Part shown: positions 34,603 to 44,025 of the stretch, piece after piece
How the letters are laid out: every line of letters starts with the position of its first letter
How positions within the stretch are numbered: the stretch's first letter is position 1
Program-made: the position numbers and the translations under genes
Source of the DNA: Mesorhizobium sp. CU3
GTDB lineage: Bacteria; Pseudomonadota; Alphaproteobacteria; Rhizobiales; Rhizobiaceae
Assembly: GCF_006442965.1 (NCBI RefSeq)
Contig: NZ_VFWX01000018.1
Coordinates: forward strand, 1-64,000
Direction: 5' to 3'
DNA length: 64,000 bases
The notes under the pieces: model-generated
Database searches by the model: none
What the model saw: the letters and a program-made list of their open reading frames with translations, nothing else
Told to the model about the DNA's origin: nothing

Positions 34603-35733
34603 ATGGCGAAGAACGGCAAGGCGGAGGACAGGAAGAAAATCAACGTCGCGCTCCAGGGAGGCGGCTCGCATGGCGCCTTCTCCTGGGGCGTTCTCGACCG
34701 GCTGCTCGAGGATGGCCGGCTGGATATCGCCGCGGTGTCCGGCACCAGCGCCGGCGCCATGAATGCGGTGGCGCTGGCCGACGGTTTTGTCCGGGGCGGC
34801 GTCGAAGGCGCTCGCCAAAAACTCGACGATTTCTGGCGGGCGGTCGCGGCGAAGGGCCGCTTCAGTCCTGTGCAGCGCATGCCCTGGGATATCGCCTGGG
34901 GCAACTGGTCGGTCGAGAACACGCCGGGCTATGTGTTCTTCGACACCATGTCGCGGGTGTTCTCGCCCTATGTCGCCAACCCGCTCGGCCTCAACCCGCT
35001 GCGCGACGTGGTCGAGGACGAGATCGACTTCGCAAACGTGCATGCCTGCAAGTCGATGGAACTGTTCATCTCGGCGACCAATGTCGAGACCGGCCAGTTG
35101 CGCGTCTTCTCCGACGGCGAGATAGACCTCGATACGGTGATGGCCTCGGCCTGCCTGCCGCAACTCTTCCGCGCCGTCGAGATCAAGGGCGTGCCCTATT
35201 GGGATGGCGGCTATGGCGGCAATCCGGCGCTCTATCCGTTCTTCAAGTCGACGGCGACCGACGACGTGCTCCTGGTGCAGATCAACCCGGTGGTGCGCGA
35301 AGGCACGCCGAAAAGCGCCAACGAGATCCAGAACCGCATCGACGAGATCACCTTCAATGCCGGCCTCTTGCGCGAATTCCGGGCGATTGCCTTCGTCAAG
35401 GAACTAATCGCCGCCGGCCGCCTGCCGCATCAGGAATACCGCGACATCCGCATGCACCGCATCGACGCCGACGAGGCGTTCAAGGACCTGTCTGCGTCGT
35501 CCAAGGTCAATGCCGAATGGGCATTCCTGGCCTATCTGCGCGACCTCGGCCGCAATGCGGCCAGCGACTGGCTGGAGGAGAATTACGACGCCGTCGGCAG
35601 CCGGGCGACGCTCGACCTGTCGGGCGAGCTCGACGACGGGTTGAAGCCGCTGCGCGGCTCGGCGCCTGGACGACGGGTGAAGGAGTTCCTGGCGGCGCAC
35701 CTGAAGCCGGAAGCGGCAAGGCGGCGGGCTTAA
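34603..35733 (+). CDS. Patatin-like phospholipase
   Basis: The 376-residue protein belongs to the patatin family of Ser-Asp lipid acyl hydrolases. The oxyanion loop is LQGGGSHGAFSWGVLD, the nucleophile elbow GTSAG in VSGTSAGAMNAV (Ser about residue 49) and the catalytic Asp in WDGGYGGNPALYP. A charged, Lys-rich start (MAKNGKAEDRKK) replaces a signal peptide, so it is probably cytoplasmic. It may act on membrane lipids or acyl esters. The start at 34603 follows GGAACAGGAACGCC; an upstream in-frame ATG at 34561 has no clear ribosome site. Confidence 0.88.
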   Translation: MAKNGKAEDRKKINVALQGGGSHGAFSWGVLDRLLEDGRLDIAAVSGTSAGAMNAVALADGFVRGGVEGARQKLDDFWRAVAAKGRFSPVQRMPWDIAWGNWSVENTPGYVFFDTMSRVFSPYVANPLGLNPLRDVVEDEIDFANVHACKSMELFISATNVETGQLRVFSDGEIDLDTVMASACLPQLFRAVEIKGVPYWDGGYGGNPALYPFFKSTATDDVLLVQINPVVREGTPKSANEIQNRIDEITFNAGLLREFRAIAFVKELIAAGRLPHQEYRDIRMHRIDADEAFKDLSASSKVNAEWAFLAYLRDLGRNAASDWLEENYDAVGSRATLDLSGELDDGLKPLRGSAPGRRVKEFLAAHLKPEAARRRA

Positions 35734-35815
35734 ACCCTTAGCGAGGTCTTTCGGCATTCCGAACGGCCGCCTATAGACCATCGGCAAGGGTTGCCTTGCC
35801 CGGAGCGAGCCGCCG

Positions 35816-36238
35816 ATGTTGTTGAATGCCGCATTGCCGGAGCTGGCGAGCGCCTTGATCGGGCGCTGGCATGTGCGCCGCGTGGTGCGTGACTTTGCCG
35901 GCTCGGCGGGTTGCGTGTTTTCTGGCGAAGCTCTGCTGACCGACAGCGGCTTTTCGGAAGAAGGCGAAATGCGCGTCGGCGACCGGGCGCTGCCGGCGAG
36001 CCGCGCCTACAGGCTGGAGCGGCAGGATGGTTGCGTGCTGGTCTTTCGCGGCGCCGAATTGTTCATCCGCCTTGGCGGCGCGCCGTCGCAGATCGTGCAC
36101 CATCAATGCGGCGACGACCTCTATATTGGGCGTTTCATCTTTCGCTCAGACGAATGGGTGGAGGCCTGGCGGGTGAAAGGCCCGCGCAAGAACTATGCGA
36201 GCGTCAGCCGGTTCCGCCGCATCATCTTACGCACCTGA
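35816..36238 (+). CDS. DUF6314 family protein
   Basis: This 140-residue protein looks like the DUF6314 family: GRWHVRRVVRDFAGSAGCVFSGEALLTD at the start, a central GCVLVFRGAELFIRLGG and a C-terminal HHQCGDDLYIGRFIFRSDEWVEAWRVKGPRKNY. The family has no known function; the alternating hydrophobic strands suggest a small beta-barrel or lipocalin-like fold. The family assignment is from memory of the motif pattern. Confidence 0.75.
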   Translation: MLLNAALPELASALIGRWHVRRVVRDFAGSAGCVFSGEALLTDSGFSEEGEMRVGDRALPASRAYRLERQDGCVLVFRGAELFIRLGGAPSQIVHHQCGDDLYIGRFIFRSDEWVEAWRVKGPRKNYASVSRFRRIILRT

Positions 36239-36328
36239 TTTGACAGCATTCCGCTGCGGAACCGGGGCCGGCGCTGGATTCGGCCTTTCGCGCGATGTAA
36301 CTTACCTGAACGTAAAGGGGAGGTCGCA

Positions 36329-37750
36329 ATGCTGCAGACGAGGCAGAACACCCTCGGCGTCAGGTTCGAGGCGCAGTGCAGGGCCTTCGAGAAAGAGCCG
36401 TTTCCCGCCATCGACGTGCGCAAGGACCGGCTGAAGCGCTTGTTGGCGCTGACCGAAAGCCATGAGGCCGAGATCTGCGCTGCGATCGACAGCGATTTTT
36501 CCGCGCGCTCGCCGCAGGAAACGCGGCTTGCCGAATTGTTCGTCGTGCGCGCCGGCATCAGGCACGCGCTGTCGCATGTGCGCGGTTGGATGCGCGAGCG
36601 CCGCGTCGCCACCAGCCTGCCCTTCATGCCGGGCCGCAACCGGCTGTTGCCGCAGCCGCTCGGCGTGGTCGGCATCGTCTCGCCCTGGAACTATCCGTTC
36701 CAGCTCGCCATCGCCCCGGCGACCGCGGCTTTGGCGGCCGGCAACCGCGTGCTGATCAAGCCGTCGGAGCTGACACCGAAATTCTCGGATCTTCTGGCCC
36801 GTCTGGTCGAGGAACATTTTTCGCCCGACGAGGTGTGCGTGGTGGTCGGTGATGCCGATGTCGGCAAGGCGTTCGTGTCGCTGCCTTTCGACCATCTATT
36901 GTTCACCGGCTCGACTGCCGTCGGCCGGCAAGTGGCGCTGGCCGCCGCCGCCAATCTGACGCCGGTAACTTTAGAGCTCGGCGGCAAGTCGCCGGCGATC
37001 TTCGATCCGTCCTGCGATCTCGATGCTTCCGTCGCCAGCGTCGCCTACGGCAAGCTGCTCAATGCCGGGCAGACCTGCATCGCGCCGGACTATCTGATGG
37101 TTCCGCAGGGACAAAGCGCGGCGGTCGCGGCGAAATTCGCTTCGGCCATGGCAAAGCTCTATCCGCGCCTCGGCGACAATCCCGACTACACGGCCATCGT
37201 CAGCGAGCGGCATCACAAGCGCCTCGGCGACATGGTGGCGGAAGCACGCGACAGCGGCGCCGAGGTCATCGAGGTCAATCCAGCCAAGGAGAAGCTCGGC
37301 GTCACCGACCGCAAGATGGCGCCGGTGCTGGTGCGCAATGCCGGCGACAATCTGCGGCTGATGCGCGAGGAGATTTTCGGGCCGGTGCTGCCGATCCTCG
37401 AATACGGGACGGTCGACGAGGCCATCGAGCATGTGAACCGCGGCGAGCGTCCGCTGGCGCTCTACTGGTTCGGCAAAGATGGCGCCAATCGCCAAAGGGT
37501 GATGCAGGAGACGGTGGCCGGCGGCGTTACGGTCAACGACTGCATGCTGCATCTGGTGCAGGAGCGGCAGCCCTTCGGCGGTGTCGGCGAGAGCGGCATC
37601 GGCGCCTATCACGGCGAATGGGGTTTCCGCACCTTCAGCAAGGAAAAGCCGATCTTCATCCAGTCGAAGCTCAGCGCCGGCGGCCTGCTGCGCCCGCCCT
37701 ATGGCAAGACCTTCGAGCGGATCTTCCGGCTGCTCAATCTCATCACCTGA
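36329..37750 (+). CDS. Coniferyl-aldehyde dehydrogenase-like protein
   Basis: This 473-residue protein belongs to the aldehyde dehydrogenase superfamily and matches the coniferyl-aldehyde type, which oxidises aromatic or fatty aldehydes to acids with NAD(P). The catalytic Glu is in LELGGKSP and the catalytic Cys in NAGQTCIAPDY. The NAD-binding region includes SPWNYPFQLAIAPATAALAAGN and TGSTAVGR. The start at 36329 is preceded by AAGGGGAGG. The gene is alone on its transcript. Substrate is inferred from resemblance only. Confidence 0.87.
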   Translation: MLQTRQNTLGVRFEAQCRAFEKEPFPAIDVRKDRLKRLLALTESHEAEICAAIDSDFSARSPQETRLAELFVVRAGIRHALSHVRGWMRERRVATSLPFMPGRNRLLPQPLGVVGIVSPWNYPFQLAIAPATAALAAGNRVLIKPSELTPKFSDLLARLVEEHFSPDEVCVVVGDADVGKAFVSLPFDHLLFTGSTAVGRQVALAAAANLTPVTLELGGKSPAIFDPSCDLDASVASVAYGKLLNAGQTCIAPDYLMVPQGQSAAVAAKFASAMAKLYPRLGDNPDYTAIVSERHHKRLGDMVAEARDSGAEVIEVNPAKEKLGVTDRKMAPVLVRNAGDNLRLMREEIFGPVLPILEYGTVDEAIEHVNRGERPLALYWFGKDGANRQRVMQETVAGGVTVNDCMLHLVQERQPFGGVGESGIGAYHGEWGFRTFSKEKPIFIQSKLSAGGLLRPPYGKTFERIFRLLNLIT

Positions 37751-38112
37751 CGATCATGGCTGCTGGATGTGCGAGCGTAAGCCATTGTTGTGTGACAACA
37801 CTGCAAGTGCTCGCGAGAAAAAGCCCTGCATCATCCTGACGCCTGCTGCCAGTAACCCGGCGTAAGCTGGGTAAATATCGGTCGACCCTACAGAAAAACT
37901 GCGGTAAAGCGGCGAAAGAGCCCAAAATTATCGAAACGCGACGTTTCGTGGCGCAATGGTTCCGCAACTTTTCCGGCTATATTGCGCCGCAACTTTCAGG
38001 TAGAAGCGGCGTTTCGCCGATCACGGCGAATTGAATAAGGCCCTGCGCGCACCCATATCGGCCGCGCGCCCGGGTGTCGGAACGCCGACCTCGCCAGGCC
38101 TGCAACGGAAAA
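37751..38112. other. Intergenic region upstream of the RND efflux genes
   Basis: The 362 bp contain no recognised gene. A palindrome lies at 37932-37948 and is listed separately. The rest I cannot assign; it must carry the promoter of the efflux operon. Confidence 0.4.
37932..37948. promoter_or_regulatory. Candidate TetR-type operator upstream of efflux operon
   Basis: CGAAACG and CGTTTCG are perfect inverted arms around CGA. Palindromes of this GAAAC/GTTTC form with a 3-nt centre are typical of TetR-family repressor sites, and such repressors commonly control RND efflux operons. It lies 165 bp upstream of the membrane-fusion gene. No TetR gene is present in the window. Confidence 0.5.
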
Positions 38113-39285
38113 ATGACGATGCCGAAAATCAGGTTTCACAAGCTTGCAGCCCTTGTCGTGCTCGTTGGGTTTGGCGCCTGGATGGGAACGGGCCATTTCT
38201 CGTCGGTGGGCAGTGCCGCGGTGAAGTCGGCGGATGCCGCCAAGCCCGCGCAGCCCGAGGCCGAAAAGCCGAAGACGGCCGAAGCGGAACCCAAAGCGGC
38301 GCCGCGCACCGTCGCGGTGGTGACGCCGCCGCGCAAGACCTATGCGCGGGCGATCCGGATCTCGGGCCTTACCGAGGCCGACAAGCGCGCCGTGCTGGCG
38401 ACGCGCGTCAACGGCGTCATCGAAAAGCTGCCGGTCAAGCAGGGCGATCGCGTCAAGACCGGCGACCTCGTGCTGATGCTCGCGGCTGAGGAAAAAATCT
38501 CGAACCTCGACAATGCCAAGCAACTCGTGGTGCAGCGCAAGGCTGAGCTTGACGCCTCGGAGCGGCTGGCCAAGACCGGCAATCTGCCCAAGCTGCAGCT
38601 CGACACCGCGCGCTCCAATCTGACGCTGGCGCAATCGCAGCTCGACACCGCGCAGGCCGAACTCGACCGCAACGAGGTCAAGGCGCCGTTCGACGGCGTC
38701 ATCGACCGCATTCCCGTCGAGCTCGGCAGCTCGGTTATGCAGGGCGGCGAGGTGGCGACGATCCTCAAGCTCGATCCGGTGATCGCGCGCGGCGAGATCA
38801 GCGAGCGCGACCTGCGCTACATCAAGATCGGCGACGAGGCCGACGTGCGGCTGGTCAACGACCAGAAGGTCACCGGCACCGTCCGCTACATCAGCCGCGA
38901 TGCCTCGGCGCAGACCCGCACCTTCCGCGTCGAAGTGGCGATCCCCAATGGCGACGGTTCGATCCCTGCCGGCATGACTGCCGAAATCACGCTCAGCGCC
39001 GAGCCGACCAATGCGGTCATGCTGCCGCGTTCGGTAGTGACGCTGGGCGACAAGGGCGACCTCGGCATCCGCACCGTCGGCAAGGACGACAAGGTGGCGT
39101 TCTTCCCGATCGACCTGGTCGACGACACGCCGCACGGTCTGGTGTTGGGCGGCATACCGCAAGATGCGCGCATCATCGTTGCCGGCCAGGAGCTGGTGAA
39201 GGAAGGCGATACGGTCAAGCCGGTCGAGGCCGATCAGGCCACCATCAACAAGCTGATCGGCGAAGCCACCGCCGGCACGCAGTAA
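38113..39285 (+). CDS. RND efflux periplasmic adaptor (membrane fusion protein)
   Basis: The 390-residue protein is the adaptor that links an RND pump to an outer-membrane channel. It has an N-terminal membrane anchor (LAALVVLVGFGAWMG), an Ala/Lys/Glu-rich linker (KSADAAKPAQPEAEKPK), the lipoyl/barrel halves (GVIEKLPVKQGDRVKTGDLVLML and VKAPFDGVIDRIPVELGSSV) and a helical hairpin (AKQLVVQRKAELDASERLAK). A GGAAAA lies just upstream of the ATG at 38113; MPKIRFH, two codons on, is an alternative start. The pump gene follows 70 nt later. An outer-membrane factor is not encoded nearby. Confidence 0.92.
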   Translation: MTMPKIRFHKLAALVVLVGFGAWMGTGHFSSVGSAAVKSADAAKPAQPEAEKPKTAEAEPKAAPRTVAVVTPPRKTYARAIRISGLTEADKRAVLATRVNGVIEKLPVKQGDRVKTGDLVLMLAAEEKISNLDNAKQLVVQRKAELDASERLAKTGNLPKLQLDTARSNLTLAQSQLDTAQAELDRNEVKAPFDGVIDRIPVELGSSVMQGGEVATILKLDPVIARGEISERDLRYIKIGDEADVRLVNDQKVTGTVRYISRDASAQTRTFRVEVAIPNGDGSIPAGMTAEITLSAEPTNAVMLPRSVVTLGDKGDLGIRTVGKDDKVAFFPIDLVDDTPHGLVLGGIPQDARIIVAGQELVKEGDTVKPVEADQATINKLIGEATAGTQ

Positions 39286-39355
39286 GCACGACGCGGCGCG
39301 CCGGGCCTTTGCCCCGGTGGCCGGTTCGCAGTCCAGGGAATAGCAGGCCGAAGTC

Positions 39356-42300
39356 ATGGATATCGTCAGACTCGCCATCAACAACGCCCGCCTCACAATA
39401 TCGGCGCTGCTGTTCCTGCTCGTCGCGGGCTGGGTTGCCTATCAGTCGACGCCGAAGGAAGCGGAGCCCGACGTTCCGATTCCGATGATGTATGTCAGCC
39501 TGATCTACCAGGGCATCTCGCCGGAGGATTCCGAACGCCTGCTTCTCAGGCCGATGGAAAGCAAGCTGAAGAGCCTGAAGGGCCTCAAGGAGATGCGCTC
39601 TGCCGCCTTCCAGGGCGGTGGTTATGTTCTGGTCGAGTTCCAGCCGCAGACCAATCTGGCCACCGCGCTGCAGGACACGCGTTCGAAGGTGCAGGATGCC
39701 AAGGCCGATCTGCCGCAGGCGGCCGAGGAGCCGGTAGTCACCGAAGTCAACGTCTCGGAGTTCCCGGTCATGGTGGTGACGCTTTCCGGCGATGTGCCGG
39801 AGCGCGTGCTGACATCGGCCGCTCGTGAACTGCGCGACCGTATCGAGGAAGTGCCGGGCGTGCTCGAAGGTTCGCTCCAGGGTGCGCGCGACGACCTGGT
39901 CGAGGTCGTCATCGATCCGGTGAAGCTTTCCTCCTACGGGCTGCAGCTCGACCAAGTGATGCAGGGCGTCGCCTCCTCCAACAGCCTGGTGGCGGCCGGC
40001 AATCTCGAAGGCTCGGAAGGCAAATACGCGGTCAAGGTGCCGTCGCTGATCGAGACGCCGGAAGATGTCGCCAACTTGCCGGTGGTCGCGACGCCCAACG
40101 CCGTTGTCCAGGCCAAGGATGTCGCCACCATACGCTCGACTTTCAAGGATGCCGAGACGGTCACCCGCCTCGACGGCAAGCCGGCCATCGCCATCGAGGT
40201 GAAGAAGCGCATCGGCGCCAATCTGATCGACACGCTGACCAAGGTCAGGGAGGTGTCCGACGGCTTCATCAAGACGATGCCGGAAGGCATGCATGTCACC
40301 TACACGCAGGACAAGTCGGTCTTCGTCAACCAGTTGCTCGGCGACCTGCAGAACCATGTGATGATCGCCGTCATCCTGGTGTTCATCGTCATCCTCTACG
40401 CGCTATCGGGACGCGCCTCGCTGCTCATCGGCCTTGCCATCCCGTCATCCTTCCTGATGGGCATCCTTTTGCTTGCCATGATGGGCTACACGATCAACAT
40501 GATCGTGCTGTTCAGCCTCATCCTGGCGGTCGGCATGCTGGTGGACGACGCCATCATCGTCACAGAGTTCGCCGAGCGGCGCATGAGCGAGGGCATGCCG
40601 AAGGCCGACGCCTTCGCCTTGGCCGCCAGGCGCATGGCCGGCCCGGTAATCGCGGCGACGATGACGCGCATCGCCGCCTTCTCGCCACTCCTGTTCTGGC
40701 CCGGCATCATCGGCGATTTCATGAAATACATGCCGATCACGCTGATCGTGACGCTGTCGGCCTCGATGCTCTACGCGCTGGTGTTCACGCCGACGCTGGG
40801 TGCGATCTTCGCCAAGGCGCCCGCGCATCACGAGGAGGACCATCGCGACGGCTGGTACATGGCGATCGTCAAGCAGGCGGTGCGTTTCCCAATCACCGTG
40901 CTGGTGCTGACCGTCGTGCTGTTGACCGGCAGCGTCGTCGGCTATGCGAAATACGGCGCTGGCGTCGAATTTTTCCCGAGCGTCGAGCCGGACTACGGCC
41001 TGCTCTACGTGCATGCGCGCGGCAACCTATCGCTGGCCGAGATGGACGCTGCGACCAAGACGGCGGAAAGCCGGCTGCTCGGCTGGCCGGGCGTGAAGTC
41101 GGTCTATACGCGCGCCGGCAAGACGCAGGGCGGCGGCCAGGACATTCCGGAGGACGTGGTCGGCGTCATCCAGTACGAATTCGTCGACTGGCGCCAGCGC
41201 AAATCCGCCAACCAGATCCTCGACGATCTGCGCGGCGTCATGGCCGGCATCCCCGGCGTCGATGTCGAGGTGCGGGTGCCGGAGGCCGGCCCGCCGACCG
41301 GCAAGGCGATCCAGATCAGGCTGTCGGCCGCCGATCCGGCCGGGCTCGACGACAAGGCGCGCCAGGTGGCGGCGCGCATCGCCAAGATCCCCAACGTCAT
41401 CGACATTTCCGACGGCCTGCCGCCGCCCGGCGTCGACTGGGCGATCGAGGTCGACCGCGCCAAGGCGGCGCAATACGGCATCAGCCCGACCTCGGTCGGC
41501 ACGGTGGTGCAACTGGTCACCAACGGGCTCAAGCTTTCGGAGTACCGGCCGGCCGGCGCCGATGACGCGGTCGACATAAGGCTGCGCCTGCCGGAAGACC
41601 GGCGCACGCTGTCGACGCTGGACGAGCTCAGGGTGCAGACCTCGCAAGGGTCGGTGCCGATCTCGAATTTCGTGGTCAGGAAGCCCGAGCCGACGGTCGG
41701 GATCCTCAACCGCATCGACGGGGCGCGCACCGTGGTGGTGCAGGCCAATGTCAGCGCCGGCGCGCAGGTGGCGGCAGTGCAGCAGGAGGTGACCAAGGCG
41801 GTCGCCGACATGGACCTCGGCAGCGGCATTCGCTGGAAGCTCGCCGGCTCCAACGAGGACAGTGCGGAAGCGGGCGCGTTCCTGTCCAAAGCCTTCGGCG
41901 CGGCGCTCTTCCTGATCTTCCTGGTGCTGTTGATGCAGTTCAATAAGTTCACCAGCGTGCTGATGGTGCTGTCTTGCGTGGTCATGGCGACGATCGGCGT
42001 GCTGCTTGGCCTGCTGGCGACCGGCGAGGCCTTCGGCATCGTCATGTCGGGCATCGGCGTGATCGCGCTGGCCGGCGTGGTGGTGAACAACAACATCGTG
42101 TTGATCGACACCTACGACCGGCTGCGAGAGGAAGGCTGGGACAAGATGGAGGCGGTGCTGCAGACCTGCCGCGAGCGCGCGCGGCCGGTGGTGCTGACGG
42201 CGGTGTCGGCCATCCTCGGCGTGCTGCCGATCGCCTTCGGCCTTGGGCTTGAAATCTTCCATCACGAGACGACGATCAACGCGCCGTCGACGCAGTGGTG

Positions 42301-42526
42301 GATTTCGCTGTCCTCGGCCATCGTCTTCGGCCTGTCCTTCGCGACGCTGCTGACACTGGTGGTGACGCCGTCGATGCTGATGGTGTTCACGCGCAGCAAG
42401 AACAGCCGCTTCTATGCCTTCTTCCGTCGGCTGTTCCGGCGCGGCAAGGGCAAGGTATCGACCGAGCAGCCTGCCGCGGATGCCGGTGTCGAGCCGGCGG
42501 TCGCGTTCCAGAAAGCCGCGGAATAG
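39356..42526 (+). CDS. RND efflux transporter permease (AcrB/HAE1 family)
   Basis: This 1056-residue protein has the length and layout of HAE1-type proton-driven RND exporters. There are twelve membrane segments in two sets of six, with two large periplasmic loops (about residues 30-330 and 540-850). The proton-relay motif LILAVGMLVDDAIIVTEFAERRM in TM4 carries the paired Asp residues. Other family marks are PVVLTAVSAILGVLPIAFGLGLEIF late in the protein and the SGR/NRIDG regions. It follows the adaptor by 70 nt, so the two form an efflux operon. The substrate cannot be deduced. Confidence 0.95.
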   Translation: MDIVRLAINNARLTISALLFLLVAGWVAYQSTPKEAEPDVPIPMMYVSLIYQGISPEDSERLLLRPMESKLKSLKGLKEMRSAAFQGGGYVLVEFQPQTNLATALQDTRSKVQDAKADLPQAAEEPVVTEVNVSEFPVMVVTLSGDVPERVLTSAARELRDRIEEVPGVLEGSLQGARDDLVEVVIDPVKLSSYGLQLDQVMQGVASSNSLVAAGNLEGSEGKYAVKVPSLIETPEDVANLPVVATPNAVVQAKDVATIRSTFKDAETVTRLDGKPAIAIEVKKRIGANLIDTLTKVREVSDGFIKTMPEGMHVTYTQDKSVFVNQLLGDLQNHVMIAVILVFIVILYALSGRASLLIGLAIPSSFLMGILLLAMMGYTINMIVLFSLILAVGMLVDDAIIVTEFAERRMSEGMPKADAFALAARRMAGPVIAATMTRIAAFSPLLFWPGIIGDFMKYMPITLIVTLSASMLYALVFTPTLGAIFAKAPAHHEEDHRDGWYMAIVKQAVRFPITVLVLTVVLLTGSVVGYAKYGAGVEFFPSVEPDYGLLYVHARGNLSLAEMDAATKTAESRLLGWPGVKSVYTRAGKTQGGGQDIPEDVVGVIQYEFVDWRQRKSANQILDDLRGVMAGIPGVDVEVRVPEAGPPTGKAIQIRLSAADPAGLDDKARQVAARIAKIPNVIDISDGLPPPGVDWAIEVDRAKAAQYGISPTSVGTVVQLVTNGLKLSEYRPAGADDAVDIRLRLPEDRRTLSTLDELRVQTSQGSVPISNFVVRKPEPTVGILNRIDGARTVVVQANVSAGAQVAAVQQEVTKAVADMDLGSGIRWKLAGSNEDSAEAGAFLSKAFGAALFLIFLVLLMQFNKFTSVLMVLSCVVMATIGVLLGLLATGEAFGIVMSGIGVIALAGVVVNNNIVLIDTYDRLREEGWDKMEAVLQTCRERARPVVLTAVSAILGVLPIAFGLGLEIFHHETTINAPSTQWWISLSSAIVFGLSFATLLTLVVTPSMLMVFTRSKNSRFYAFFRRLFRRGKGKVSTEQPAADAGVEPAVAFQKAAE

Positions 42527-42542
42527 CGTGATCTGAAATGGC

Positions 42543-42573
42543 AAGGGCCGCCCGGTGTCCCCGGGCGGCCTTT
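42543..42573. terminator. Terminator between efflux permease and epimerase genes
   Basis: GGCCGCCCGG (42546-42555) pairs with CCGGGCGGCC (42561-42570) around a 5-nt loop, followed by TTT. The stem is perfect. It can serve both convergent transcripts. Confidence 0.7.
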
Positions 42574-42599
42574 GCGTGTCTGGTACAGACCCTTTGCAA

Positions 42600-43556
42600 T
42601 CAAGCGGCCTGGCGGGCCGGCGCGGCCGTGATGCCTATATCCTCCAGCGCTTCCTCCACCGCCTCGTCGAGGGGTGTGTGCGGGATTTCGCCGATAACCT
42701 GTTCCAGACGCGACGAGACCAGCCGGTGTGGCTCGAAGCGCAGGTAGGACATCGAGACGATCTCGCGCCACATGGCGACGAACGGGCTGCCGGCGCGCAG
42801 CACCCACCAGGGCATGAAAGAGAGCTTCAGCTTGCGGCCGAGTGCCTTCTCGGCTGCGGCCTTGATCTCGAGGTCGGTGACGGCGTGGCCGGGGAAGTTG
42901 ATCGCTTCATAGAAGCCCGTTTTGTCGAGATTGCGGGCAAGGCCGACAAAGGCGACGGCGAAGTCCGGCAGATAGGCCCATTCATGCGTGAGATCGGCCG
43001 GGCCGGGGGCGGTGTAGACGCCTTTGGCGATCTTGGCGGCGACGACGAGGTCGAACCAGGAGCCCGAGCCGGTGCCGCCGAAGAAGTCGCCAGCCCTAAG
43101 AACAATGGTGCGCACATGGCCGGCGTCGGCCTCGCGGCGGAACAGCTCTTCCATGGCGCAGCGGATGCGGCCCTTCTCGGTGGTCGGATGGAAGGGCGTC
43201 GCTTCGGTGATCACTTCGGGCATCGGCGAGCCGTAATTGTAGACGGTTCCTGGGAAAAGATGCAGCGCGCCGTTGGCGCGGCAGGCGGCCATGACGTTCT
43301 CGGCCATCGGCAGGCACTTGCCCCAGTCGGTGTAGATCGGGTTCAGACCGTTGAAGACGATGTCGATGCCTTCGGTTGCGCGGATCAGCGAGTCACGATC
43401 CAGCGCGTCGCCGGCAACCGCCGCCGCGCCCTTCAGCTCGGCGGGCACCTTGCCGGTGCGGGTGACGGCGCGGACGTCGAAGCCGGCGTCGATGAAGGCC
43501 TTGCCGACGACGCGGCCCAGCCGGCCATTGGCGCCCAGAATTGCGATCTTGGTCAT
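42600..43556 (-). CDS. NAD-dependent epimerase/dehydratase family protein
   Basis: The 318-residue protein has an N-terminal Rossmann fold (MTKIAILGANGRLGRVVGKAFIDAGFDVRAVTRTG), typical of the extended SDR/NmrA-like family. A YN-containing segment (NGALHLFPGTVYNYGSPM) holds the tyrosine usually paired with a downstream Lys, here less clear. It might be a sugar-nucleotide epimerase or an NAD(P)H-sensor type. The start follows GGAGAGAACCA. It is alone, with the efflux operon convergent to it. Confidence 0.8.
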   Translation of the reverse strand: MTKIAILGANGRLGRVVGKAFIDAGFDVRAVTRTGKVPAELKGAAAVAGDALDRDSLIRATEGIDIVFNGLNPIYTDWGKCLPMAENVMAACRANGALHLFPGTVYNYGSPMPEVITEATPFHPTTEKGRIRCAMEELFRREADAGHVRTIVLRAGDFFGGTGSGSWFDLVVAAKIAKGVYTAPGPADLTHEWAYLPDFAVAFVGLARNLDKTGFYEAINFPGHAVTDLEIKAAAEKALGRKLKLSFMPWWVLRAGSPFVAMWREIVSMSYLRFEPHRLVSSRLEQVIGEIPHTPLDEAVEEALEDIGITAAPARQAA

Positions 43557-43628
43557 TGGTTCTCTCCGTCGTTTGCGTTGGAGTGCAGGATGGTCTTTAT
43601 GAGAACGAATAGAAATTCTCTATCGATG

Positions 43629-43649
43629 CATTTTCATTATTCGAAAATG
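43629..43649 (-). promoter_or_regulatory. Palindrome upstream of the epimerase gene
   Basis: CATTTTC and GAAAATG are perfect inverted arms around a 7-nt centre, 73 bp upstream of the epimerase start codon. It lies in an AT-richer patch and could be an operator. No regulator gene can be tied to it. Confidence 0.35.
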
Positions 43650-43747
43650 GATAGGTCACAGAACGGTGCCAGGCCGGGCTTGATGGCGGTTCGCGGACAG
43701 AGCGGCGGGCAAGCCCGCCGCTTTGAGACCCCTCGGGACCGGATCGT

Positions 43748-43966
43748 TCAGCGATTTCCGAACAGATCGCGGTTGCTGCCTGGGATCATGGGTTTGCGGA
43801 CCAGTTCGTCCGACTTCTTGATGGAAGCGGTGACGCTGTTGTCGATGTTGGCGGCCACAGGCGCGGCCGGCCGGTCGGCGTTGGCCGAGCCGTAGTTGTC
43901 GCTGCCGGCGAAGGCGGCGCCCGAGGCTACGAGGACGGTGGCGAGGGCGAGTGCGATCTTGGTCAT
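43748..43966 (-). CDS. DUF680 family small secreted protein (copy 1)
   Basis: The 72-residue protein begins with MTKIALALATVLVASGAAFAGSDNYGSANA, a clear signal peptide cleaved around AFA-GS, then a short mature segment. The family is DUF680, small proteins of unknown function that I associate with Mesorhizobium. The second copy, 59 nt away on the same strand, shares the first 30 residues almost exactly. The mature tail diverges (KKSDELVRKPMIPGSNRDLFGNR). Confidence 0.85.
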   Translation of the reverse strand: MTKIALALATVLVASGAAFAGSDNYGSANADRPAAPVAANIDNSVTASIKKSDELVRKPMIPGSNRDLFGNR

Positions 43967-44025
43967 CTCAGTTACTCCTGGTTGGGTTTGGTTCGGTTTG
44001 ATGGATCTGAGGGAATGGAGCCGGA

